In this document: one piece after another, positions 23,020 to 31,489 of the stretch
Position numbering within the stretch: position 1 is the first letter of the stretch
How the letters are laid out: the number at the start of each line of letters is the position of its first letter
From: Chromatiales bacterium USCg_Taylor
Lineage (GTDB): Bacteria; Pseudomonadota; Gammaproteobacteria; JACCXJ01
NCBI GenBank assembly: GCA_002007425.1
Contig: MUGK01000011.1
Coordinates: 1 to 35,607 of the forward strand
Length of the DNA stretch: 35,607 nt
Reading direction: 5' to 3'
Program-made: the position numbers and the translations under genes
Notes under the pieces: generated by a model
Told to the model about the DNA's origin: nothing
Seen by the model: only the letters and a program-made list of their open reading frames with translations
Database searches by the model: none

Positions 23020-23399
23020 ATACCCTCCTACTATAAAGCGCTATGCTGGAAGTCTTAAGCCACGGGACGGCCCGGCGGCACTATTCCTGCGGTGCAGAAC
23101 CCGGCCCCTATTGTTCTTATATCACTCGTTGCTATTATCGCCGCGGCGGGTACTGGAGCGCCTAAGCGTCGGTCCACCCTGTAATAGTAACAGCTTTTCT
23201 TGCATACTTGCCCAATCTCCCAAGCGGGTCTCGAGAGACGGTGCTACGCCCAACATGTAGCGGCACGGCGTGACACACCGAGTATGCCGGTAGGCCTGGA
23301 TGATCAATGCCCGGAGGGTTATTTAGACCGCCGCCCCTGCCAGAAACACGCGCAGAACCCCTTCGGGTAGAGCTGGCTTCGCGGCGCTCATTTCCCCAG
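23020..23399. other. 380-base intergenic stretch upstream of the lipoprotein hydrolase
   Basis: No supported gene. At its left end on the minus strand a sigma70-like pair is visible: TTAAGA (23058-23053), 17-base spacer, TATAGT (23035-23030). Its predicted start site falls next to the 23019 ATG, which would favour the 22998 start if the promoter is real; the AGGAGG at 23029-23024 argues for 23019. The rest holds only short frames that are antisense or low-scoring. Confidence 0.35.
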
Positions 23400-24548
23400 T
23401 TAAGTCGCTTTCGGGAGCACGACCTTGTCGACCTCCACCGTCGCCGGCTTGTCGAAGCGCTTCCCCGAAGGCGCATCGCAGACCACCAGCGCCTGGTTCT
23501 TCTTCCACAGCGTGAGCGCTTCCGGGCGATCGTGTTTGCGCTCGGCATCCTTAAGTTCCGCCTGCACCCACAAGCCGAGCTCGCCGCTTTCCTGCCAGAC
23601 AAAACGTTGCCGCCCGTCCATGCGACTGCGGCCCTTCTTCCAACGGTAGATTGTCACCGGCCAGTCAATCGGCATCGTTGGCCCCGCGAGCACCAGCAAA
23701 TCGTTGCCGCGAAAACAAAGGTCGCGAACGGAGAGCCCATCCAGATCGAGGAAATGCCGCCGGAAAGGCTCACCATGTGCCCCGATCCGCTGGAGCCGCA
23801 GCCGGCCGACGCCACCAGCGCCCGCAAATTCCTCGGTGACCTTCAGCTCCAACAGCATGGCCATCCCACTCAATACCGGGCCGCGCAAACCCACAATCAG
23901 GCGCTTCTCCTTTGCGTCCCAAGCGAGCCCCTCGATGTCCACGCCATTGTCCTTCCCCGGCAGTTCATGTCCCGCAATGAGAAACTGCTTGAGAATCGGA
24001 TCATCGTGCAATGCATCGAGTAGCTCGCTGGTGCGCTCCGTGCCTGCCAGGCGTGCGCCGAAATGATCCGGCGCATAGGCTCCCCGCTGGACGACGCTGG
24101 ACCGCTCCTTTGCGTCCACCTTCAATGGAAGACGCCCCAGCAGAAAACGATTTCCATCGGTTGAAATCACCGAGAGCCGCGCGAGATTCTCCGCGTCATC
24201 GATCGGTTTGCCCTTCTTGGTGGCAAACTTCGCCGCTGTTCGCTTCAGGCTGTGCGAACCGATCATCCAGAGATAGCCGCCCTGTGCATCCCAGTCCATC
24301 CCTTCGAGGTCCACCTCGGGCAGCCCACCCCTCTCGTCCACTGTTTTGCCGGGCAGATCCAGCTCCTGCACGAGATCAATCTCGTCGACTCTGCGAAACG
24401 GCGGCTTGCTCCTGTCGCGTTTGTCACGGCGCAAACACATCGCTTTGGTGCCTTCGTCGCTCCCGACCCACAAGTCATCGCCTATACGAATCACGGCGGA
24501 GAGGGATTGGGCGAGGTCGGCGTCGTCCTGCGGAAACTCAAGTTTCAT
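23400..24548 (-). CDS. DUF3616 family protein
   Basis: 382 aa, no signal. The opening SAVIRIGDDLWVGSDEGTKA, the later EVDLEGMDWDAQGGYLWMIG and DIEGLAWDAKEKRLIVGLRG, and DLDGLSVRDLCFRGNDLLVL are the repeated 'xxEGLxxD...LxxGxRGP' blades of DUF3616, a propeller-like domain of unknown function. It lies 48 bases after the MidA-like methyltransferase gene on the same strand, so it may be co-transcribed. The exact start is uncertain because no clear Shine-Dalgarno precedes the ATG at 24548. Confidence 0.85.
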   Translation of the reverse strand: MKLEFPQDDADLAQSLSAVIRIGDDLWVGSDEGTKAMCLRRDKRDRSKPPFRRVDEIDLVQELDLPGKTVDERGGLPEVDLEGMDWDAQGGYLWMIGSHSLKRTAAKFATKKGKPIDDAENLARLSVISTDGNRFLLGRLPLKVDAKERSSVVQRGAYAPDHFGARLAGTERTSELLDALHDDPILKQFLIAGHELPGKDNGVDIEGLAWDAKEKRLIVGLRGPVLSGMAMLLELKVTEEFAGAGGVGRLRLQRIGAHGEPFRRHFLDLDGLSVRDLCFRGNDLLVLAGPTMPIDWPVTIYRWKKGRSRMDGRQRFVWQESGELGLWVQAELKDAERKHDRPEALTLWKKNQALVVCDAPSGKRFDKPATVEVDKVVLPKAT

Positions 24549-24596
24549 GGGTCGTGCAAAGACGGGGTCAAGGGGTTGAGCTTTGCGGTGCTGGCT

Positions 24597-25814
24597 CTAC
24601 AAACGATACCGCTGATCGTAGGTCTTGAAACCCGTAAGCGGTCCATCCCACGCCCTTCCTACGGCCATCACCTTGAACCGCTCTCCCATCTCCGCGGGCA
24701 GGGTGAGTTGTTTCGCCTCCTGGATATGTTTCAAGTATCTCTGCGGGTCGGCCGCTTGCAGGGACTTAAGCGCTTCTTCAAGACCACAATCGACCAGGAA
24801 ATGGGCCTGGGTCGAGTAGCCCAACACCGCGAACCCGCAAGTTTCCGCCGATTCAGCTAAGGCCGTGAAATCGACAAAGCTACTGATATCCTGGAGTCCG
24901 GTGAGGATCAGCGGATCGGCGTGGACTCGATGGCGGTGGTGGCAAGTCAGCGTGCCCTCGCGGCGTTCGGGCAGGTAGTACTCGCGGCGCGTGTAACCAT
25001 AATCGATGCACAGAAATATTCCACGGCTTAGAAATTCCGTCACTGTTCCTAACCACGGCGTTAAGGCGAGATTGACCTCGGAGACATAGCCTTCCGGGAG
25101 TGGGAAGCCCAATGCCCTTTGGATCACCTCGATCTGTGCTCGCAGGCGCGGTTCGGCGGAGACCTCCTCGCCCCATGTGAAGCTATCGCCCTGCCACCCC
25201 ACGTGTTGTTCGTAAACATTCCCACCAGCGATGCGAAAGCGGTGCACGGGCAGCGCGTCGAGCACCTCGTTAGCGATCACGATCCCGCGCCAAGGCCCGC
25301 TGGGCGGCTGCTCTAGCCATGCGACCCTTGAGGCCAAATGTGGCACGGCGCTTTCTATCCATTCCTGTTGGCGCGTGCGCAGATCCGCGCTGATCTCAAG
25401 AATAAAGTAAGCTTCCGGCAAGCTACCCCGGCGTTCGAGCTCGGTCAGGATCTCGACGGCGAGCCGGCCCGTGCCCGCGCCGAGCTCGCAGATGGCGCCG
25501 CCGCCGAGCCGCGCGAGGACCTCGCGGCATGGCTGCGCGAGGCAACGCCCGAACAGTGGGGAGAGCTCCGGGGCGGTGACGAAATCGCCGCTCGATCCGA
25601 GTTTCACGCTCCCGGCGCTATAGTACCCGAGACCGGGGGCGTAGAGCGCGAGCTCCATGTAGCGCGCGAAGCTCATGCTCCCACCGGATACGGCCAATTC
25701 CTCGCGGATCGCCTCGATCAGCCGCGCGCTATGGACCGAGGCCTCGGGGCTAGGCGGAAGTCGCCTGCCGGGTACATACCCCGCAGGCGATATATATTGG
25801 CTCAAGCTATTCAT
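24597..25814 (-). CDS. MidA/NDUFAF7-type class I SAM-dependent methyltransferase
   Basis: 405 aa from the ATG at 25814, which overlaps the stop of the upstream lipoprotein gene (ATGAATAG). A longer in-frame start at 25919 would run deep into that gene. Core features: FARYMELALYAPGLGYY, GDFVTAPELSPLFG, the SAM-binding CELGAGTGRLAVEIL, and IVIANEVLDALPVHRF, all diagnostic for the MidA (DUF185) family, whose mitochondrial member methylates an arginine of complex I NDUFS2. Residues ~8-19 (ISPAGYVPGRR) are encoded by a palindromic repeat that is also found 550 bases away, so the true N-terminus has been reshaped by the element. Confidence 0.9.
   Translation of the reverse strand: MNSLSQYISPAGYVPGRRLPPSPEASVHSARLIEAIREELAVSGGSMSFARYMELALYAPGLGYYSAGSVKLGSSGDFVTAPELSPLFGRCLAQPCREVLARLGGGAICELGAGTGRLAVEILTELERRGSLPEAYFILEISADLRTRQQEWIESAVPHLASRVAWLEQPPSGPWRGIVIANEVLDALPVHRFRIAGGNVYEQHVGWQGDSFTWGEEVSAEPRLRAQIEVIQRALGFPLPEGYVSEVNLALTPWLGTVTEFLSRGIFLCIDYGYTRREYYLPERREGTLTCHHRHRVHADPLILTGLQDISSFVDFTALAESAETCGFAVLGYSTQAHFLVDCGLEEALKSLQAADPQRYLKHIQEAKQLTLPAEMGERFKVMAVGRAWDGPLTGFKTYDQRYRL
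25761..25790. repeat. Palindromic repeat inside the midA 5' coding region
   Basis: 12-base arms TCGCCTGCCGGG and CCCCGCAGGCGA around TACATA, with one mismatch. It is nearly identical to the element at 26329-26358 (same arms, loop TACATG). It is read in frame through the start of the methyltransferase. Confidence 0.85.
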
Positions 25815-26202
25815 AGTGGCGCTGAAAATCCGGCAATTCGCCATCCAGGAACCAGCGTTTCGCGGCCGCGGCATACCACCATTTCTGCACATCGCGAAGC
25901 GTGGCGACCTGGCCCACATCCTGGTAATAATAACGAAACAGGACCGTCACGGTGGCCTCGGTCTGAGTTGCGTTCAGGGTTTGATTGACGATCTCGTAGG
26001 AGGCGACCCGGATAGCTTGAAGGGGTTCCGTGTTAATCGGAGGATAGGGGCCGGTACGGGAAACACGATACAACGCCGCCGCGTCGTAATCGCCCCAGCG
26101 CAACGCGCTTTCGTAGGTAGTCACGCTCAACTCCAGGTTGTCCAGACGGTCGCGGGTTTCCATCCCCGCGCACGCCGTCACTATCAAGGCGACGCTGAGC
26201 AC
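25807..26202 (-). CDS. Small putative lipoprotein of unknown function
   Basis: 131 aa if started at GTG 26202, which yields a short signal and a lipobox-like VTAC (MLSVALIVTACAG). The frame is open back to an ATG at 26421, but that extension would be made of palindromic repeats and overlaps the end of folK, so I reject it. The mature part (LELSVTTYESALRWGDYDAA, VLFRYYYQDVGQVATLRDVQ, KWWYAAAAKRWFLDGELPDF) looks like a small NTF2-like alpha+beta domain with the pattern of a test of load/attachment, but I do not recognise the family. Its stop overlaps the methyltransferase ATG. Confidence 0.65.
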   Translation of the reverse strand: MLSVALIVTACAGMETRDRLDNLELSVTTYESALRWGDYDAAALYRVSRTGPYPPINTEPLQAIRVASYEIVNQTLNATQTEATVTVLFRYYYQDVGQVATLRDVQKWWYAAAAKRWFLDGELPDFQRHYE

Positions 26203-26260
26203 CGCCGCATGACGCCCCGCAAAGGTTCTTTGCGACGCTTGTATTCTATTCGGTAATGTT

Positions 26261-26358
26261 CCGCCGCTTGCGGCGGGCACTTTAGCATTGGGGTTTCCAA
26301 AGGGGAGTAGTGCAACTCTCCCCTTTGGTCGCCTGCGGGGTACATGCCCCGCAGGCGA
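26261..26358. repeat. Cluster of three adjacent palindromes (REP-like)
   Basis: Three inverted repeats stand in a row between folK and the lipoprotein gene: CCGCCGCTTGCGGCGG at 26261-26276; CCAAAGGGGAG...CTCCCCTTTGG at 26297-26328 (11-bp arms, 10-base loop); and TCGCCTGCGGGG...CCCCGCAGGCGA at 26329-26358 (12-bp perfect arms, 6-base loop). The last abuts the second with no gap and recurs at 25761-25790. These could fold in RNA to separate expression of folBK from the genes behind, or be mobile REP/RPE-type elements. Confidence 0.85.
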
Positions 26359-26417
26359 AATATTTTGACTCTGCATAACGCTGCCCTCGATAATGGAATC
26401 GCCAAGACATAGGATGT

Positions 26418-26945
26418 TCACGCGCGCGGCTCCGAAGCGCTTGCAGACGGTCCCAGGAGGTCTGCATGGGGAACCGGCGCAAGCGCTTGTCCACTCTTAT
26501 CAAACTCCGCCCAAAGCTCCCGGATCCGCCGGCCCTCGAGCGGGTGCATGACCTCGCCCGCAATGTCCGCCAAGGGCCGCAACACGAAGGCATAACGGGT
26601 GATGTCCTTACGCGGCAGGTGCAAGCCATTGTCTCGAATCACGAGATCATCATAAAGCAAGATGTCGAGGTCGAGCGGCCGGGGCGCATAGCGCGGCGTA
26701 TCGGGTGTGCGGCCATGCTGAGACTCGATCGCGGCTAGGCGCGTCCGCAGTCCGTGCGGATCTAAATCGGTACTGAGGCCCACGACAAGATTATAGAAAT
26801 GATCTCCGGGAAAGCCGATGGCGGCGCTCTCGTAGACGGGCGACAGCATCAATTCTCCGAACTGGCCGCGCAGTGATGCGATAGCGCTGCGAATGTTTTC
26901 CCGGCGCCTTACATTGCTGCCTATGCTTACATAGACCCGTGCCAA
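26418..26945 (-). CDS. folK: 2-amino-4-hydroxy-6-hydroxymethyldihydropteridine pyrophosphokinase
   Basis: 175 aa, cytoplasmic. It transfers pyrophosphate from ATP to the pterin in folate synthesis. Family markers: VYVSIGSNVRRRENI at the N-terminus, SPVYESAAIGFPGDHFYNLV, the RYAPRPLDLDILLYDD block that binds Mg-ATP, and LPRKDITRYAFVLRPLADIA. The start overlaps the end of folB by 19 bases, so the pair is translated together. The C-terminal ~20 residues (PSASASEPRA) extend beyond the usual end and are low-complexity. Confidence 0.95.
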   Translation of the reverse strand: MARVYVSIGSNVRRRENIRSAIASLRGQFGELMLSPVYESAAIGFPGDHFYNLVVGLSTDLDPHGLRTRLAAIESQHGRTPDTPRYAPRPLDLDILLYDDLVIRDNGLHLPRKDITRYAFVLRPLADIAGEVMHPLEGRRIRELWAEFDKSGQALAPVPHADLLGPSASASEPRA

Positions 26946-27304
26946 GCTTCCTCCCGGCGGCCGCGTTCGATGATGACGCCGACGTCGCGCACACCGCGCA
27001 CGGCGCCCTGCTTGTTCAGCCGTAAGCGGAGCCAGGGAGTATCGAACTCCTTGAGGATGAGCTCGGCGACGGCCTCGGCAAGCGACTCAACCAACTGGTA
27101 GCGGCTGTCTGTGCCGAAGGCCATGACCCGTTTGGCGACCTCTTTATAATTCAGCGTGTCGGCCACCGAATCGGTGAGCGCCGCTTTCCGGATGTCGGTG
27201 CCGAGCTCGAGGTCGAAGATGAGCACTTGCTTGAGCTGCCGCTCCCAGGCATAGACCCCGATCACGGCTTCGATGCGCAGATCGTTTATGTAAATGATAT
27301 CCAT
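26927..27304 (-). CDS. folB: Dihydroneopterin aldolase
   Basis: 125 aa, cytoplasmic. It splits dihydroneopterin to the hydroxymethyl pterin used by FolK and glycolaldehyde. The sequence shows MDIIYINDLRIEAVIGVY, the conserved TLNYKEVAK with the active-site Tyr, LVESLAEAVAELIL and the late Lys in LRLNKQGAVRG. It leads the folB-folK operon and is divergent from plsY, the order seen in many gammaproteobacteria. Confidence 0.95.
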   Translation of the reverse strand: MDIIYINDLRIEAVIGVYAWERQLKQVLIFDLELGTDIRKAALTDSVADTLNYKEVAKRVMAFGTDSRYQLVESLAEAVAELILKEFDTPWLRLRLNKQGAVRGVRDVGVIIERGRREEAWHGSM

Positions 27305-27392
27305 ACGCCGTTCAATGGTATGCGCCTGGCCACGGCTACGTGTGCGGTTTTCACATTACTTTTCCGGTCCGATGATAGACCACTAAACCCGA

Positions 27393-27420
27393 TGCTTGCT
27401 TGACCTGTCAAGGCCAAGCA
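27393..27420. repeat. Nested inverted repeat upstream of plsY
   Basis: TGCTTG-CTTGAC-CT-GTCAAG-GC-CAAGCA forms a 12-bp stem with a 2-base bulge, 15 bases before the plsY ATG, in the folB/plsY divergent gap. It could be an operator for either gene or a leader hairpin; nothing in the sequence decides. Confidence 0.4.
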
Positions 27421-27434
27421 ACTCCAATAGCGCC

Positions 27435-28046
27435 ATGCTGCTCGAGCTCGCCCTGATTTGCTTCAGTTATCTTTTGGGATCGATTTCCTCGGCCATCGTC
27501 GTCTGCCGGGCGGGCGGATTCCCCGATCCGCGCGCGCAGGGCTCGGGCAACCCAGGCGCGACCAATGTCTTGAGGCTTGCCGGCACGCCGGCGGCGGTCA
27601 TTACCTTGGCGGGGGATCTGCTCAAGGGTTTGCTGCCGCCGGTCATCGGGCGCGTGCTGGGCATGTCCGATCCAAGTCTCGCCTTGATGGGCCTCGCGGC
27701 GTTCTCGGGCCATCTGTACCCGTTATTCTTTGGCTTCCACGGAGGCAAGGGGGTCGCGACCTTCATCGGCGTGCTCTATGGCCTCGCTTGGCCGGTCGGG
27801 ATCGGCTTCATGTTGGTATGGCTGGCCTTAGCGAGCCTATTTCGCTATTCGTCCCTGGCCGCCTTGGGGGCAGCCGCATGCGCGCCGTTCATGGTTTTTC
27901 TGCTTGACGGCACCTGGATGCATGCCGCGGTCGTCGGGTTGATGGTGGCGCTGATCTTCTGGCGGCACCGGGGGAACCTGCGCAAGTTGCTCGCGGGGAC
28001 CGAATCGAAAATCGGTGCCAAAAAGTCGGCCGCACGGGCGGAATAG
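27435..28046 (+). CDS. plsY: Acyl-phosphate glycerol-3-phosphate acyltransferase
   Basis: 203 aa integral membrane enzyme that makes lysophosphatidate, the first step of phospholipid synthesis. Start taken at ATG 27435 because MLLELALICFSYLLGSI matches the usual PlsY opening; an earlier ATG at 27396 adds a polar non-homologous leader over the hairpin. Conserved cytoplasmic motifs: GSGNPGATNVLR, DLLKG and FHGGKGVAT. Five or so hydrophobic helices are visible. Convergent with tsaD (7-base gap). Confidence 0.95.
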   Translation: MLLELALICFSYLLGSISSAIVVCRAGGFPDPRAQGSGNPGATNVLRLAGTPAAVITLAGDLLKGLLPPVIGRVLGMSDPSLALMGLAAFSGHLYPLFFGFHGGKGVATFIGVLYGLAWPVGIGFMLVWLALASLFRYSSLAALGAAACAPFMVFLLDGTWMHAAVVGLMVALIFWRHRGNLRKLLAGTESKIGAKKSAARAE

Positions 28047-28053
28047 CGCGGAT

Positions 28054-29064
28054 TTAAACGGGAGGCAGCTCGGCGAGCGGCCATCGCGGCCGGACCGGGA
28101 ACTCGAGGCCGTCGCGGTGGCCGGCGCGAAGGCGCACCCATCCCGCATAGGCAATCATCGCGCCGTTGTCGGTGCAGAACTCGGGCCGTGGATAGTAGAC
28201 CTGAATCCCCTCGCCGCTAAGCTCGCGCAAGCGAGCGCGCAAGGCGCGGTTGGCGCTCACGCCGCCCGCTGCCACGAGCCGCCGGTAGCCGGTCGCCTTG
28301 AGCGCGCGCCGGCACTTGATCACCAGCGTGTCGACCACCGCATCGGCGAAAGCGCGCGCGATATCCGCACGCGTCTTTTGATCGTCGCGTGTCGTCCGCA
28401 GGGTTTGGAGCGTAAACGTCTTCAAGCCGCTGAAACTAAAGTTCAGGCCGGGCCGGTTGGTCATGGGACGTGGAAACACGAATCGGCCCGCTTCACCCAG
28501 CTCCGCAAGACGCTCGAGCGCGGGACCGCCCGGGTAACCGAGGCCGAGCAGCTTCGCCGTCTTGTCGAAAGCCTCGCCCGCGGCATCGTCCACGGACTCG
28601 CCGAGGATGCGATAACTCCCGACCCGCGCCATGTCCACAAGCTGGGTGTGCCCGCCGGAGACTAGGAGCGCGAGCAAGGGCGGCTCGGGCGGGGTGGGCT
28701 CCAACATCGGGGCGAGCAGATGGCCTTCCATATGATGGACCCCTAAGCATGGGATCCCGAGCGACCAGGCCAGGCTGCGCGCCACGGCGGCCCCGGCGAG
28801 AAGCGCGCCGATGAGGCCCGGCCCCGCGGTATAGCTGACACCGGCGAGATCCTGCGCCTCACAGCTCGCCTCACAGAGTGCCGATCGGATCAACGGGATA
28901 AGGTGGCGAACATGATCGCGCGAGGCTAGCTCGGGCACCACGCCCCCGTAGTTGGCATGAAGGGGGGCCTGGGTGCGCAACACATGCGCCAATAGCCCGT
29001 GCTCGGAATCGTAGATCGCGATCCCGGTCTCGTCACACGAGGTTTCTATTCCCAGCACGCGCAT
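28054..29064 (-). CDS. tsaD: tRNA N6-adenosine threonylcarbamoyltransferase
   Basis: 336 aa ASKHA-fold protein that, with TsaB/TsaE, places the threonylcarbamoyl group on A37 of ANN-decoding tRNAs. Motifs: [19 protein letters not shown] at the start, the metal-binding HHMEGH (His111, His115), [39 protein letters not shown] and [12 protein letters not shown]. Full length. Divergent from rpsU, as in E. coli. Confidence 0.97.
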   Translation of the reverse strand: MRVLGIETSCDETGIAIYDSEHGLLAHVLRTQAPLHANYGGVVPELASRDHVRHLIPLIRSALCEASCEAQDLAGVSYTAGPGLIGALLAGAAVARSLAWSLGIPCLGVHHMEGHLLAPMLEPTPPEPPLLALLVSGGHTQLVDMARVGSYRILGESVDDAAGEAFDKTAKLLGLGYPGGPALERLAELGEAGRFVFPRPMTNRPGLNFSFSGLKTFTLQTLRTTRDDQKTRADIARAFADAVVDTLVIKCRRALKATGYRRLVAAGGVSANRALRARLRELSGEGIQVYYPRPEFCTDNGAMIAYAGWVRLRAGHRDGLEFPVRPRWPLAELPPV

Positions 29065-29092
29065 GGACTGCTTTTTAGCTACGGTATGGTCT

Positions 29093-29120
29093 TTGCCAAC
29101 GGAACAGAGTCGATTACACT
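29093..29120 (+). promoter_or_regulatory. Candidate sigma70 promoter for rpsU
   Basis: TTGCCA (29093-29098), 16-base spacer, TACACT (29115-29120), leaving a ~40-base leader to the rpsU ATG. An AT-rich tract with TATATT further down offers an alternative -10 but lacks a matching -35. Confidence 0.4.
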
Positions 29121-29168
29121 ATGTCGTTTTTGTAATTCAACTATATTTCAACAAGGATCCGATTCTCA

Positions 29169-29453
29169 ATGCCGTCAGTAAGAGTGAGAGACAACGAACC
29201 CTTCGACATCGCCTTGCGGCGCTTCAAGCGCGCCTGTGAAAAGGCGGGCGTCCTGGCCGAGGTGCACCGGCGCGAATTTTACGAGAAACCGACCCAGGTG
29301 CGAAAGCGCAAGGCAGCCGCGGCCGTCAAGCGTTGGCAAAAGAAACTCGCACGCACCCAGGCCCGCCTCACACCCTCCGCATTCGGGCAGCGGGGCAAAC
29401 CCATTGTCCGGCGTTTCCATCGAGGCTCATACGCGGATGCCGCTCGCGCTTAA
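29169..29453 (+). CDS. rpsU: 30S ribosomal protein S21 with C-terminal extension
   Basis: 94 aa; the usual protein is about 71. Residues 1-68 are standard S21 ([40 protein letters not shown]), which helps the small subunit start translation. Where S21 normally ends (…RRTRLY), this one continues for ~25 residues ([17 protein letters not shown] and onward), basic and uncharacterised. A simple frameshift could be responsible, but the extension keeps a basic character. AAGGA lies 11 bases before the ATG. It leads the rpsU-dnaG-rpoD block; the yqeY gene often found after rpsU is absent. Confidence 0.93.
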   Translation: MPSVRVRDNEPFDIALRRFKRACEKAGVLAEVHRREFYEKPTQVRKRKAAAAVKRWQKKLARTQARLTPSAFGQRGKPIVRRFHRGSYADAARA

Positions 29454-29554
29454 GGAGTGCGTGCAGGGCCGCCCGGACATGGCACAAGTTACCCAGGCGC
29501 ATAATCACCGCCTGGGCAGATGAATCGGGCGGCGCGAACCGTTACCGCGACAAA

Positions 29555-29583
29555 CTGGCATTGTGGCTTGCCGCGTCTATACT
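29555..29583 (+). promoter_or_regulatory. Candidate sigma70 promoter for dnaG
   Basis: CTGGCA (29555-29560), 17-base spacer, TATACT (29578-29583), about 20 bases before the dnaG ATG. The same hexamers, with an 18-base spacer, precede rpoD. Confidence 0.5.
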
Positions 29584-29603
29584 CGAAAGAGTAAGGCATA
29601 GGC

Positions 29604-31364
29604 ATGACCCGCCGCATTTCACAGCCGGTCATCGACGAGCTGTTGTCCAAGACGGACGTCGTCGAGGTGATCGAAGAATTCCTCAGCTTGCGCAAGGCCG
29701 GGCGCAATTATACGGCGCTTTGCCCTTTCCACAACGAGAAAACCCCCTCGTTCAGCGTCAACCGCGAGAAACAGTTTTATTATTGTTTCGGGTGCGGCGC
29801 GGGTGGTTCCGCCATCAACTTTTTAATGAATTATCTGCGGCTGAGCTTCGTCGAGGCGTTATCTGAGCTTGCCGATCGCGCTGGCATGACGCTCCCCAGC
29901 ACCGATCCTGAAACGCCCCGAGCCCCAAGCGCCGATCTATACGATATCTTGGCGCAGGCAGCCAAGCACTACGCGGCGCAGTTGCGCCAACGTCCCGCCG
30001 CAAATCGTGCCGTCGCCTACCTCAAGCAGCGGGGTTTAACCGGCCGTGTCGCCGCCGATTTCGATCTGGGTTATGCCTCACCGGATTGGGATCAACTGCA
30101 GCGGGCCTTGGGAACTTCCCCGGAAGCCTTGCGGACGCTTAGCCTGGCGGGGCTTGTGATCGCGAAACCGTACGGTCGCTATTACGACCGCTTTCGCGAC
30201 CGGATCATGTTCCCGATCCGGGACGCCCGGGGCAGGATCGTCGGGTTTGGCGGACGTGGCCTGGACGGCGCCGAGCCCAAGTACCTCAACTCGCCTGAGA
30301 CTCCCATTTTTCACAAAGGGGCCGAGCTGTACGGATTTCACCGGGCTTTAAAAATCGGCGCGGATCCGCAGCGTCTTTTGGTGGTCGAAGGTTATATGGA
30401 CGTAATCGCCCTGGCGCAGTTCGGGATCAACCGTGTGGTCGCGACCCTCGGCACCGCCCTAACCCGAGATCACGTCACCCGCTTGTTTCGCGCGGTTCCC
30501 GAGGTCATCCTATGCTTCGATGGCGATGAGGCCGGAGAGCGCGCCGCTTGGCGCTCGCTTAACGTGATCCTGCCGCAGATGAAGGATGGGCGAACGGTGG
30601 GCTTTCTTTTTTTGCCGGCCGGGGAGGATCCCGACAGTTGGGTGCGTAAGTCGGGCGCCACGCTATTCGAAACCACGGACAAGGTGACAGCGCTCTCGGA
30701 ATTCCTCTTCGCAAGCCTATTAAAAAGGGTCAACCTGAATACGCCTGAAGGTAACGCCCGGCTGGTCGCGCTGGCAAACCCATACATAAACCTGCTGCCG
30801 CCCGGCGCATTACAACAGCTTTTGCGACGCCGCTTAGGGGAACTTTCAACGTTGGATGCGGACGAATTAGCGGGTCTGGCGCGAACGACGCGTCCGGCCG
30901 AGCAAGTCGTCATCCCCACTCGCCGTCCAGCGCCATCCATAATTCAATCTGCGATTGCAATCATGCTGCGGCGGCCGGAATTAGCCATGCGAGTCGATCT
31001 GACGCAGGATCTCACGGGGGTGAAACTTCCCCACATCGGGATATTTTTGGAGTTGGTTCGTTTGATCCAGGATCATCCCGCACTCCATTGCGGCGCCCTT
31101 CTCGAGCGGTGGCGCGGCGCCGAGGAAAGCAGTTTATTGAATCGGCTGGCGGCCGAGGACCCGCTGGTATCGAATGAAGGCTTGGAAGCGGAATTTGCGG
31201 GGGTCATGGAGCGCCTGCAGGCCCTTGCCAACAAGCAACGGCGTGTTCGGTTGCTGACATCGAATCCGGGCGCGCTTACCCAGCGAGCAAAAGCGGAACT
31301 GCGCGCAGCACTCGCCATAAACAGCGGAGCAGCCACGAGCGCTAGCGATACCCTTAACGAGTGA
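29604..31364 (+). CDS. dnaG: DNA primase
   Basis: 586 aa. It makes RNA primers at the replication fork with the DnaB helicase. Zinc-binding domain: CPFHNEKTPSF (C40, H43) and CFGCG (C61, C64). The catalytic core includes RDRIMFPIRDARGRIVGFGG, YLNSPETPIFHKG, the TOPRIM motifs VVEGYMDVIAL (Glu262) and FDGDEAGERA (Asp306, Asp308). The C-terminal helicase-binding part is present but divergent, as is usual. Second gene of the macromolecular-synthesis block. Confidence 0.97.
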   Translation: MTRRISQPVIDELLSKTDVVEVIEEFLSLRKAGRNYTALCPFHNEKTPSFSVNREKQFYYCFGCGAGGSAINFLMNYLRLSFVEALSELADRAGMTLPSTDPETPRAPSADLYDILAQAAKHYAAQLRQRPAANRAVAYLKQRGLTGRVAADFDLGYASPDWDQLQRALGTSPEALRTLSLAGLVIAKPYGRYYDRFRDRIMFPIRDARGRIVGFGGRGLDGAEPKYLNSPETPIFHKGAELYGFHRALKIGADPQRLLVVEGYMDVIALAQFGINRVVATLGTALTRDHVTRLFRAVPEVILCFDGDEAGERAAWRSLNVILPQMKDGRTVGFLFLPAGEDPDSWVRKSGATLFETTDKVTALSEFLFASLLKRVNLNTPEGNARLVALANPYINLLPPGALQQLLRRRLGELSTLDADELAGLARTTRPAEQVVIPTRRPAPSIIQSAIAIMLRRPELAMRVDLTQDLTGVKLPHIGIFLELVRLIQDHPALHCGALLERWRGAEESSLLNRLAAEDPLVSNEGLEAEFAGVMERLQALANKQRRVRLLTSNPGALTQRAKAELRAALAINSGAATSASDTLNE

Positions 31365-31416
31365 GATAGGATATATAGTTTTGCGCCGAATTAATGGTAA
31401 TCCTGATCATGGCGAC

Positions 31417-31446
31417 CTGGCAGATTGACAATTGCTTTACTATACT
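31417..31446 (+). promoter_or_regulatory. Candidate sigma70 promoter for rpoD
   Basis: CTGGCA (31417-31422), 18-base spacer, TATACT (31441-31446). A consensus TTGACA at 31425-31430 is only 10 bases from that TATACT, so it cannot pair with it. A second TATACT at 31478-31483 lies six bases before the ATG. Confidence 0.45.
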
Positions 31447-31489
31447 TTCAATTGATCTTTTAACGCATTGAACAGTTTATACTTAAACT

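Noticed and set aside
25815-25919. 440-aa version of the MidA-like protein
   Set aside because: The extension is antisense-like overlap with the lipoprotein gene; the overlap start at 25814 is more economical.
28015-28665. 216-codon plus-strand ORF opposite tsaD
   Set aside because: Antisense to a full-length, motif-complete tsaD.
31425-31446. TTGACA-TATACT promoter before rpoD
   Set aside because: The two hexamers are only 10 bases apart, too close for sigma70; CTGGCA eight bases upstream gives proper spacing.
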